Shown here piece after piece: positions 1 to 4,787 of a stretch of 5,982 nucleotides of DNA (positions are counted from its first letter, which is position 1; the number at the start of each line of letters is the position of its first letter). The notes under the pieces were generated by a model. That model was not told the origin of the DNA. It searched no databases and worked only from the letters and a program-made list of their open reading frames with translations. The stretch spans positions 1 through 5,982 of the forward strand of contig JAJPZF010000184.1 in assembly GCA_021204545.1 (NCBI GenBank). The letters run 5' to 3'. Source of the stretch: Prevotellaceae bacterium (lineage in GTDB: Bacteria; Bacteroidota; Bacteroidia; Bacteroidales; Bacteroidaceae). A program made the translations under genes and the position numbers.

Positions 1-51
1 CTTGCCCACGTTGGGGTTACCCACGATGTTGACGAAGCCTGCCTTGTGCAT
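1..51 (-). CDS. era: GTPase Era, 5' end only (partial)
   Basis: This is the N-terminus of Era, a GTPase that binds the 3' end of 16S rRNA and assists 30S subunit assembly. Only 17 codons are inside the window. They read MHKAGFVNIVGNPNVGK, whose GNPNVGK is the start of the G1 (P-loop) GTP-binding motif; the final Ser/Thr of the motif lies beyond the edge. The lead-in (HKAGFVNIVG) is the form seen in Bacteroidetes Era. The ATG lies 6 nt downstream of the fabH stop, so the two genes are almost certainly co-transcribed, as in other Bacteroidetes where der (engA) often follows. Another P-loop GTPase such as Der is possible from so few residues, but the leader and its place after fabH favour Era. 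Confidence 0.85.
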   Translation of the reverse strand, partial: MHKAGFVNIVGNPNVGK

Positions 52-57
52 TGGTCT

Positions 58-1146
58 CTACTCCCGGCTCTTGCAGAGGGCAGCCCACTCTTGGCGTGTC
101 ATCTTGCCCTCCTCGAAGAACTGTGCGGGCGACTTCTGCGCCTCCTTGGCTCCGTCGTAGCCCCACACGAGGTAGCTCGCTCCCCACGAGAAGCCTGCCC
201 CGAAGGCTGTGAACACGATGTTGTCGCCTTTCTTGAGGCGCGGCTCATACTCCCAAAGGCAGAGGGGAAGCGTGCCTGCGCTGGTGTTAGCCATGTGGTC
301 CACGTTCACCATCACGTGGTCTTCGCTGATGCCTATGCGGGCAGCCACCGACTGTTCTATGTTGATGTTCGCCTGATGCGGCACGAGCCAGGCTATGTTC
401 TCCTTGGAGAGTCCGTGGCGAGCCGTAATGTCGCGCACCGCCTCGCTCATGTCAAGCACGGCATGCTTGTACACCGCCCTGCCCTCCTGATAGACGTAAT
501 GCTCGCGGGCGTCCACCGTCTCGTGGCTGGGCATCTTGGCGCTGCCGCCTGCCGCCATGTGCAGGTTCTGGTAGCCCTTGCCGTCCACGTGATAGACTCC
601 GTCCACAAGTCCCACAGCCTCTGTTGTAGCCTCCATCATAACGCAGGCAGCCCCGTCGCCGAATATGGGGCAGGTGTTGCGGTCCTGGTAGTTGGTCATG
701 CTCGACATGTGGTCGCCTCCGCACAGGATTATGCGCTTGTACCTGCCGCTGCGAATGAACGACGCGCCCACTTCCATAGCATAGAGAAAGCCCGCGCAAG
801 CCGCCTCCATGTCGAAGCCGAAGGCGTTCTTCAGTCCAGTCTCGCCTATCACGAGGCTGGCCGTCGAGGGAAAGTGGTAGTCGGGCGTGGTGGTGGCGCA
901 GATGAGAAGCTCCACGCTCTCTGGCTCAGTCCCGGTCTTCACGAGCAGCTGCCTCACGGCTCGTGTCATCATGTATGCCGTGCCGCTGCCCTGCTCGGGC
1001 TTAAGTATGTGGCGCGTCTTCACGCCTATGCGCTGCATTATCCATTCGTCACTGGTCTCCACGATGGTGGACATCTCCTCGTTGTCGAGGATATAGTCGG
1101 GCACGTAGCCGCCCACGCCAGTGATTGTAGCATTAATCTTTTCCAT
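58..1146 (-). CDS. fabH: 3-oxoacyl-ACP synthase III (FabH, KAS III)
   Basis: FabH starts type II fatty acid synthesis in the cytosol by condensing an acyl-CoA primer with malonyl-ACP. The 362-residue product has the full thiolase-fold triad: Cys117 in the EAACAGF motif, His257 in the VPHQAN motif and Asn287 in the MANTSAG motif. An N-terminal ITGVGGYVPD and a C-terminal GAGFSWGA also match the family. The primer specificity (acetyl-CoA or branched acyl-CoA) cannot be read off. The start ATG gives the conserved MEKINA opening. Typical FabH proteins have about 317-335 residues; this one continues about 30 residues past the usual end near residue 332 with a polar, charged tail (AKEAQKSPAQFFEEGKMTRQ). 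It follows rpmF by 76 nt, with a hairpin between, and precedes era by 6 nt. Confidence 0.96.
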   Translation of the reverse strand: MEKINATITGVGGYVPDYILDNEEMSTIVETSDEWIMQRIGVKTRHILKPEQGSGTAYMMTRAVRQLLVKTGTEPESVELLICATTTPDYHFPSTASLVIGETGLKNAFGFDMEAACAGFLYAMEVGASFIRSGRYKRIILCGGDHMSSMTNYQDRNTCPIFGDGAACVMMEATTEAVGLVDGVYHVDGKGYQNLHMAAGGSAKMPSHETVDAREHYVYQEGRAVYKHAVLDMSEAVRDITARHGLSKENIAWLVPHQANINIEQSVAARIGISEDHVMVNVDHMANTSAGTLPLCLWEYEPRLKKGDNIVFTAFGAGFSWGASYLVWGYDGAKEAQKSPAQFFEEGKMTRQEWAALCKSRE

Positions 1147-1148
1147 TA

Positions 1149-1153
1149 CCTCC
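1149..1153 (-). promoter_or_regulatory. Shine-Dalgarno of fabH with very short spacing
   Basis: The minus strand reads GGAGG, then T and A, then the fabH ATG. The anti-Shine-Dalgarno match is strong but the spacer is only 2 nt, well under the usual 5-9 nt. The next in-frame ATG is about 25 codons downstream and would remove the conserved MEKINA opening, so the annotated start stands. The site may be weak or used in a non-standard way; Bacteroidetes depend little on Shine-Dalgarno pairing. Confidence 0.5.
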
Positions 1154-1160
1154 GATATTG

Positions 1161-1202
1161 AAAAATAAAGCCGTAAGAGCGCACTTGGGTCTCTGACGGC
1201 TT
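1161..1202 (-). terminator. Terminator-like hairpin between rpmF and fabH
   Basis: On the minus strand AAGCCGT (1202-1196) pairs perfectly with ACGGCTT (1174-1168). After one mismatch, AGAG (1194-1191) pairs with CTCT (1179-1176), leaving an 11-nt loop. The right arm runs directly into TATTTTT (1167-1161), a U-rich tail, so the form is that of an intrinsic terminator. It sits inside what otherwise looks like one operon, 14 nt upstream of the fabH ATG. The best reading is a partial terminator or an mRNA processing/stability element that lowers fabH relative to rpmF. No promoter matching the Bacteroidetes consensus was seen between it and fabH. Confidence 0.6.
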
Positions 1203-1222
1203 ATCTGCGAGCCTAAAGGATG

Positions 1223-1402
1223 TTAGGCTTCTTTTTCTATTGCAACCTTACCGCGATAGTAGCCGCAGGAGGGGCAAACGGTGTGGTAGATGTAGAAATC
1301 TCCGCAGTTGGGGCATACCGCCAACGTGGGAGCGACTGCGCCGTCGTGTGTTCTGCGCTTGCGGGTGCGTGCTTTCGACTGTCTTCTCTTAGGATGTGCC
1401 AT
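1223..1402 (-). CDS. rpmF: 50S ribosomal protein L32 (bL32)
   Basis: This is a small structural protein of the large ribosomal subunit. The 59-residue product begins MAHPKRRQSKARTRKRRTHD, the very basic N-terminal tail of bL32 that threads into rRNA. It then has a four-cysteine zinc ribbon: C30-P-N-C33 and C43-P-S-C46. It ends KVAIEKEA. All four cysteines are present, so this is the zinc-binding (C+) paralogue type, not the cysteine-free form some bacteria use under zinc limitation. The start lies 13 nt after the yceD stop, so the two are translated from one transcript. No strong Shine-Dalgarno is visible (AAAGATACACAAGCA upstream), as is common for Bacteroidetes ribosomal protein genes. Confidence 0.98.
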   Translation of the reverse strand: MAHPKRRQSKARTRKRRTHDGAVAPTLAVCPNCGDFYIYHTVCPSCGYYRGKVAIEKEA

Positions 1403-1415
1403 TGCTTGTGTATCT

Positions 1416-1904
1416 TTAGTTGTTGTCTGTTATCTCTCTCAAAGTGTCCCAGCGGTGGTCGGCCTCCTGCTGCCCCTCATAGTGACTGAGCGCCTCGGCT
1501 ACTGCTCCTTTGCACTCGCCCTCAGGGTGGACGTGGCGCATCGGCAGGCTCAGGGCTATCATCTCATACACGTTCCACGCCAAGTCCACTTCCCCGTCAG
1601 CGGTCGTCAACGTCTCGCCGTCGTCCTCGTCTTTACCTGCTATCCTCACCAGAAGCGCGCTCTCACCCGCCACTGGCTGCCGCATAGGCTCAAGGCACCT
1701 GTCGCACTCCACCTCAACGTCTCCCCGCAGGCGGAACTTAAGCTCGAAGGCGCTGGCGGTAAGCTTGCGCGACTTCATCTCCACGCTCAGCCTTCCCCTC
1801 TGCAGCTCGCCCCCGGCCTCGGCAAAGAAACTGTCGTCCACCTCCCAGCAGTAAGCCTCCTCCTCTGCGGTCTGCTCCTTGAAGTTTATGCGGAACCTGC
1901 TCAT
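1416..1904 (-). CDS. yceD: YceD/DUF177 family protein, 23S rRNA accumulation factor
   Basis: This DUF177 protein is encoded directly upstream of rpmF, its near-universal bacterial neighbour. In E. coli YceD is needed for normal 23S rRNA accumulation; the biochemical role is unsettled. The 162-residue product carries the family's CDRC motif (Cys67 and Cys70), a third conserved cysteine in HPEGEC (Cys131), the AFELKF strand, the LAWNVYEMIALSLP segment and a C-terminal RWDTL. The ATG at 1904 was chosen because MSRFRINF fits the family's N-terminus, GAGG lies 3 nt upstream, and the promoter at 1948-1978 would leave a leader of about 40 nt. A GTG at 1931 would add nine residues but lies almost at the predicted transcript start. 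The acidic C-terminal tail common in Bacteroidetes homologues is short here. Confidence 0.93.
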   Translation of the reverse strand: MSRFRINFKEQTAEEEAYCWEVDDSFFAEAGGELQRGRLSVEMKSRKLTASAFELKFRLRGDVEVECDRCLEPMRQPVAGESALLVRIAGKDEDDGETLTTADGEVDLAWNVYEMIALSLPMRHVHPEGECKGAVAEALSHYEGQQEADHRWDTLREITDNN

Positions 1905-1947
1905 TATCCTCGCTGCTTCTGCTGTGCGCACACTTGCGTTTGAGCGG

Positions 1948-1978
1948 CAAAGTTAGTGCATTCCGCCTTCCCTCCCAA
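1948..1978 (-). promoter_or_regulatory. Bacteroidetes-type promoter for yceD-rpmF-fabH-era
   Basis: The minus strand has TAACTTTG (1955-1948), an exact match to the Bacteroidetes -7 consensus TAnnTTTG. A TTG (1978-1976) lies 20 nt upstream, within the 19-21 nt spacing known for the -33 element of this phylum's primary sigma factor. Transcription should start a few bases past 1948, giving a leader of roughly 35-40 nt before the yceD ATG. No other sequence in the 303-base gap matches both elements. Confidence 0.75.
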
Positions 1979-1980
1979 CA

Positions 1981-1994
1981 ATTTGCGGGCAAAT
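1981..1994. promoter_or_regulatory. Perfect 14-bp palindrome abutting the -33 element
   Basis: ATTTGC-GG-GCAAAT is a perfect 6-bp dyad with a 2-bp centre. It ends two bases upstream of the TTG -33 element of the yceD promoter. Symmetry and position fit the operator of a dimeric regulator, either a repressor or an activator contacting RNA polymerase. It does not resemble the Firmicutes FapR box that controls fab genes. No regulator gene is present in the window, so function is inferred from position alone. Confidence 0.4.
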
Positions 1995-2007
1995 CTTATC
2001 CCGCGCA

Positions 2008-2028
2008 GCCAAAACAAAGGCTTTTGGC
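2008..2028 (-). other. 7-bp perfect inverted repeat (GCCAAAA/TTTTGGC)
   Basis: On the minus strand GCCAAAA (2028-2022) pairs with TTTTGGC (2014-2008) around a 7-nt loop. An overlapping alternative pairs CAGCC (2033-2029) with GGCTG (2010-2006). There is no U-tract after it, so a classical intrinsic terminator is unlikely. It could be a 3'-end stabilising stem of the acpP-fabF-rnc transcript or chance symmetry. Confidence 0.3.
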
Positions 2029-2087
2029 GGCTGACATGCGCGGCGCGTCCGGTGCGCCTTCGTAGACTCTTTAGCGGGGCATCGGCT

Positions 2088-2175
2088 GAGACACAGCAAG
2101 TCTTTCGCTGAAACATAGCGAGAGATTCGCGGAAATATAGCAATTCTTTTGCCGAAACACAGCAAGTCATTTGCC
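2088..2175 (-). repeat. Four 22-bp imperfect tandem repeats, each with a small dyad
   Basis: Four head-to-tail units of exactly 22 bp occupy 2088-2109, 2110-2131, 2132-2153 and 2154-2175. The plus-strand form is close to GAAACATAGCAAGTCTTTCGCT. Conserved parts are GAAAYA near the start, AGCRA in the middle and YGC at the end. A degenerate fifth copy (2066-2087, keeping TAGC, G at position 11 and GGCT) may precede them. Each unit holds a 4-bp dyad round a 5-nt centre. On the minus strand the arms are GCAA/TTGC in units 3 and 4, GCGA/TCGC in unit 2 and GCGA/TTGC in unit 1. The array lies downstream of rnc and upstream of the yceD promoter. No open frame across it looks like a protein, since 22 is not a multiple of three. 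Confidence 0.85.
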
Positions 2176-2234
2176 ACCGCCCGCACGGGGCGATTGCAGG
2201 GCTCTTGCTTAACTCCCCAAAAACTCAGCAAATA

Positions 2235-3074
2235 TTACTTGGAAACCTCGTCTGACGGGGCTTCCTTCCCCGCTCCTTCCGCCCCGGGAGCTCCGAGCCT
2301 CCGCTCCTTGGCCTGCTGTATGCTGCGGAAGATGCCGTCCTCCCTTTTTATCCTTGTCAGCGCGTCGCGCGAGGCGAGCTGGTGGCTTTCCTTCTTCGAG
2401 TAGCCCTTGCCAACGCCGCACACTATCCCCTCGATGATGGCGTTAGTGAGGAACGTCGGCGTGTTGCCCTCCTCCTTCTGCTCCTCCACAAGGCGGAAGT
2501 CGATGGAGAGTTTGTGCTTCTGCGTCCACTCTATCAGGCGGCTCTTGAAGTTCTGTTCGCGGAAGGCTATCATGTCCAGGTTGATGAGCCTGCGCAGCAC
2601 ACGCGTCTTCATGAAGCTCAGGCAGCGGGCGTAGCCGCGGTCGAGGTATATCGCCCCGACCAGGGCCTCGAAGGCGTTGCCGCTTATGTAGCTGTTGTGC
2701 GAGCTGCTTATATGCTCGTCGCGCTTCACCAGACGGTCGAGCCCCATCTCGTGAGCCACGCGGTTGAGCGACTCCCTCTGCACTATCTTGCTGCGGGTGT
2801 TGGTGAGGAAACCCTCGGGCTTGCCCTCGAAATGGCGGTAAACCACGTCGGCCACCACAGAGCCCAGTATGGCGTCGCCCAGAAACTCAAGCCGCTCGTT
2901 GTTGAGCTTACGCCCGCCCTCGCCTATCACCGACGATGACTTGTGCAGCAGGGCCTGCTGGTAGGGGCGTATGTCGCAGGGGTAGAAGCCCAGTATCGGG
3001 CGCAAGAGACGGCAAAGTTCCCTCTCCTTGCGGAAAGGGAACTTCGCTATAGATATCAGATCCTTGACGCTCAC
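2235..3074 (-). CDS. rnc: Ribonuclease III
   Basis: RNase III is the dimeric, Mg-dependent endonuclease that cuts double-stranded RNA and processes rRNA precursors and some mRNAs. The 279-residue product has the catalytic signature NERLEFLGDA with Glu60, Glu63 and Asp67, equivalent to E. coli Glu38, Glu41 and Asp45. The second metal-site block reads GNAFEAL: Glu136 is present (E. coli Glu117) but Asn133 replaces E. coli Asp114. A double-stranded RNA-binding domain spans about 174-243 and ends GKGYSKKESHQLASRDAL. The protein exceeds the 226-residue E. coli enzyme by a basic N-terminal extension and a low-complexity Ala/Gly/Glu tail after about 250. The start is a GTG 5 nt past the fabF stop; a stop codon four codons upstream leaves no ATG alternative. 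It is the last gene of acpP-fabF-rnc. Confidence 0.96.
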   Translation of the reverse strand: MSVKDLISIAKFPFRKERELCRLLRPILGFYPCDIRPYQQALLHKSSSVIGEGGRKLNNERLEFLGDAILGSVVADVVYRHFEGKPEGFLTNTRSKIVQRESLNRVAHEMGLDRLVKRDEHISSSHNSYISGNAFEALVGAIYLDRGYARCLSFMKTRVLRRLINLDMIAFREQNFKSRLIEWTQKHKLSIDFRLVEEQKEEGNTPTFLTNAIIEGIVCGVGKGYSKKESHQLASRDALTRIKREDGIFRSIQQAKERRLGAPGAEGAGKEAPSDEVSK

Positions 3075-3079
3075 AAGGC

Positions 3080-4345
3080 TCAGTCAGTGTACTTCTTGAA
3101 GATGGCGCAGGCGTTGTGCCCGCCAAAGCCGAAGGTGTTGCTCAGGGCTGCCCGCACGGTGCGCCTCTGGGCCACGTTGAACGTGAAGTTCAGGTTATAG
3201 TCTATCTCGGGGTCTTTGTCGTCGTCCGCGTGGTTGATTGTGGGCGGCACGATGTCATTCTTCACCGAGAGGACGCTGAACATAGCCTCTATGGCTCCCG
3301 CCGCGCCAAGCAGGTGGCCCGTCATGGACTTGGTGGAGCTGATGTTCAGGTCGTAGGCGTGCTTGCCGAACACTGCCAGGATGGCCTTCACCTCGCTCAG
3401 GTCCCCGACGGGTGTTGATGTGCCGTGCGCGTTGATGTAGTCTATGTCCTCGGGCTTCATCCCAGCGTCGTCAAGAGCCATCTCCATCACGAGCCTGGCT
3501 CCAAGCCCCTCGGGGTGCGAGGCGGTGATGTGGTAAGCGTCGCCGCTCATCCCCGCGCCCGCCATCTCGGCATAGATATGCGCGCCGCGGGCCTTGGCGT
3601 GCTCCAGCTCCTCAAGCACGAGGCAGACGGAGCCCTCGCCCATAACGAAGCCGTCGCGGCTCAGGCTGAAGGGCCGGCTCGCCGCCTGCGGGTTTTCATT
3701 CAGGGTGGATATGGCGTGCATAGAGTTGAAGCCGCCCACCCCGCCGGGAGCTATGGCAGCCTCCGCGCCGCCAGTGATGATGGCGTTGGCCTTGCCCAGA
3801 CGAATCAGGTTGAACGCGTCGGCTATGGCGTTCGTGCTCGAGGCGCAGGCGCTGCTCGTCACGTAGTTCGGACCATGGAACCCGAAGCGAATGCTTATGT
3901 GCCCGGCGCAGATGTCCGCTATCATCTTAGGCACGAAGAAGGGGTTGTACTTTGGGCCGAGCGTCGGTCCCGTCTTGGCGTAGTTCCATTCCTCCTCCTC
4001 GAACGTGCGCATTCCGCCAAGTCCCACGCCCATCACCACGCCGATGCGGTCTTTGTCCACCGTCTCAAGGTCCATTCCGCTGTCGTCAACGGCCATCTGG
4101 CTCGCTATGACGGCGAACTGGCAATAGGGGTCCATCTTGCGGATCTCCCTGCGGTCGATGAAGGGAGCGGTGTCCAGTCCCTTCACCTCGCAGGCAAAGT
4201 GCGTCTTGAACGCCGAAGCGTCGAAATGCGTGATAGGGGCGGCGCCGCTCAGGCCGGCAAGGGCATTGCGCCACGTCTCCCCGACAGTGTTGCCGAGCGG
4301 GGTGACAGCGCCCATGCCAGTCACTACAACTCTCTTAAGTTCCAT
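3080..4345 (-). CDS. fabF: 3-oxoacyl-ACP synthase II (FabF, KAS II)
   Basis: FabF elongates fatty acids by decarboxylative condensation of acyl-ACP with malonyl-ACP in the cytosol. The 421-residue product matches the family's usual length of about 410-420. It shows the Cys-His-His triad: Cys167 in SSACASS, His307 in NAHGTSTP and His344 in KSMTGHLLGAAG, with the conserved Lys339. The gating loop near the end is FGFGGHN (Phe405), with His where E. coli has Thr, a form common in Bacteroidetes. The N-terminus MELKRVVVTGMGAVTPLG is typical. A strong GGAGGA Shine-Dalgarno (4356-4351) lies 5 nt from the ATG. The gene is 64 nt downstream of acpP, whose product is its substrate carrier, and 5 nt upstream of rnc. 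Confidence 0.98.
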   Translation of the reverse strand: MELKRVVVTGMGAVTPLGNTVGETWRNALAGLSGAAPITHFDASAFKTHFACEVKGLDTAPFIDRREIRKMDPYCQFAVIASQMAVDDSGMDLETVDKDRIGVVMGVGLGGMRTFEEEEWNYAKTGPTLGPKYNPFFVPKMIADICAGHISIRFGFHGPNYVTSSACASSTNAIADAFNLIRLGKANAIITGGAEAAIAPGGVGGFNSMHAISTLNENPQAASRPFSLSRDGFVMGEGSVCLVLEELEHAKARGAHIYAEMAGAGMSGDAYHITASHPEGLGARLVMEMALDDAGMKPEDIDYINAHGTSTPVGDLSEVKAILAVFGKHAYDLNISSTKSMTGHLLGAAGAIEAMFSVLSVKNDIVPPTINHADDDKDPEIDYNLNFTFNVAQRRTVRAALSNTFGFGGHNACAIFKKYTD

Positions 4346-4360
4346 TAGTCTCCTCCGTGG

Positions 4361-4396
4361 AAATATAAACTCCCCACCCGACCGACGGGAGGGGAG
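4361..4396 (-). terminator. Strong terminator-like hairpin between acpP and fabF
   Basis: On the minus strand CTCCCCTCCCG (4396-4386) pairs with CGGGTGGGGAG (4380-4370): ten of eleven positions pair, with a single T-T mismatch, around the 5-nt loop TCGGT. TTTATATTT (4369-4361) follows at once, so the element has an intrinsic terminator's form. It lies in the 64-nt acpP-fabF gap and ends just before the fabF Shine-Dalgarno. ACP is needed in far larger amounts than FabF, so partial termination or 3'-end protection of an acpP-only mRNA is the likely role. No promoter is visible between this hairpin and fabF. Confidence 0.7.
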
Positions 4397-4409
4397 ATAG
4401 GGTGAAAAA

Positions 4410-4646
4410 TTAGTTCTGATGCTCCTCGATGTACTTGATAGCGTCGCCTACCGTGCTTATCTTCTCGGCGGCGTCATCGGGAATGGAGATGCTGAAAGCC
4501 TTCTCAAGCTCCATAATCAGCTCGACGGTGTCCAGGGAGTCTGCGCCAAGATCCTGGGTGAAGCTTGCGCTCTCAGTCACTTCGCTCTCGTCCACACCTA
4601 ACTTTTCCACGATGATTTCCTTTACTTTTGCTTCAATTTCAGACAT
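4410..4646 (-). CDS. acpP: Acyl carrier protein
   Basis: ACP carries growing acyl chains as thioesters on a 4'-phosphopantetheine arm and feeds every enzyme of type II fatty acid synthesis, including the FabF encoded next. The 78-residue, strongly acidic product has the expected length. It has the modification motif [12 protein letters not shown] with the acceptor serine at Ser37, and an N-terminal helix [18 protein letters not shown]. The frame stays open upstream to an ATG at 4712, but that codon falls inside the promoter. The added residues (rich in Asn, Thr and Ile) match no ACP, so the start at 4646 is right. No clear Shine-Dalgarno precedes it (TTCTAACTGCATT), and the A/T-rich leader may serve instead. 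It is the first gene of acpP-fabF-rnc. Confidence 0.98.
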   Translation of the reverse strand: MSEIEAKVKEIIVEKLGVDESEVTESASFTQDLGADSLDTVELIMELEKAFSISIPDDAAEKISTVGDAIKYIEEHQN

Positions 4647-4700
4647 AATGCAGTTAGAATTAATAATATTGTTTGTTAACGTGATGTTGTTATCGGGTTG

Positions 4701-4732
4701 CAAAGTAACCACATTTATCTGTATCCGCCAAA
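4701..4732 (-). promoter_or_regulatory. Bacteroidetes-type promoter for acpP-fabF-rnc
   Basis: The minus strand has TTTG (4732-4729), a 20-nt spacer and TTACTTTG (4708-4701). This fits the Bacteroidetes -33 (TTTG) and -7 (TAnnTTTG) elements with one mismatch (T for A at the second position of the -7 box). Transcription should start near 4695, leaving an A/T-rich leader of about 50 nt before the acpP ATG. It lies between the pdxB stop and acpP, separating the two transcription units. Confidence 0.7.
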
Positions 4733-4757
4733 TAATTATGGGGGCAATTACACAATC

Positions 4758-4782
4758 CGGGCGGATTTGTGCAAGCCGCCCG
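4758..4782 (-). terminator. GC-rich hairpin just after pdxB, possible terminator
   Basis: On the minus strand CGGGCGG (4782-4776) pairs perfectly with CCGCCCG (4764-4758) around an 11-nt loop, starting 5 nt past the pdxB stop. The sequence that follows (GATTGTGTAATTG) has no U-tract, so this is not a canonical intrinsic terminator. Position between two transcription units favours a 3'-end role, either termination or protection from exonucleases. Confidence 0.4.
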
Positions 4783-4787
4783 CTGCT

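Larger units (their letters stand above)
1932..2234. other. 303-base intergenic region between rnc and yceD
   Basis: No gene is supported here. Going leftward from the rnc stop, it holds a short GC stem (CGCCC/GGGCG, 2178-2192), the 22-bp repeat array, the 7-bp inverted repeat, the 14-bp palindrome and the yceD promoter. No classical intrinsic terminator for the rnc transcript is visible. Termination may therefore be Rho-dependent, involve the repeat hairpins, or be leaky into yceD. The open minus-strand frames that cross it are Cys/Leu/Arg-rich read-throughs of the repeats. Confidence 0.7.

Noticed and set aside
46..1161. Plus-strand open frame of 371 codons covering fabH
   Set aside because: It is the antisense shadow of fabH, kept open by GC-rich codon use. 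The translation is rich in His, Ala, Val and Leu without family motifs, while the minus strand has the full FabH triad.
1155..1167. Promoter for fabH from TATTTTTC (similar to TAnnTTTG)
   Set aside because: No TTTG or TTG lies 19-21 nt upstream, and the bases are better explained as the U-tract of the hairpin.
1905..1931. GTG start for yceD at 1931
   Set aside because: It would lie only about 10 nt from the predicted transcript start; the ATG at 1904 has GAGG nearby and fits the family's N-terminus.
2088..2175. CRISPR array
   Set aside because: The 22-bp units abut with no spacers and vary among themselves; no cas gene is nearby.
1904..2231. Two overlapping minus-strand open frames of 88 and 92 codons crossing the 22-bp repeats
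   Set aside because: They read the repeat array in different frames, giving Cys/Leu/Arg-rich text with no domain, and overlap the yceD promoter. Their openness follows from the lack of stop codons in the repeat unit.
3425..4348. Plus-strand open frame of 307 codons covering fabF
   Set aside because: It is an antisense shadow of fabF with the same His/Ala/Val-rich composition and no recognisable motif.
4647..4712. Longer acpP start at 4712 adding 22 residues
   Set aside because: The codon lies inside the predicted promoter, upstream of the transcript start, and the extra residues do not resemble ACP.
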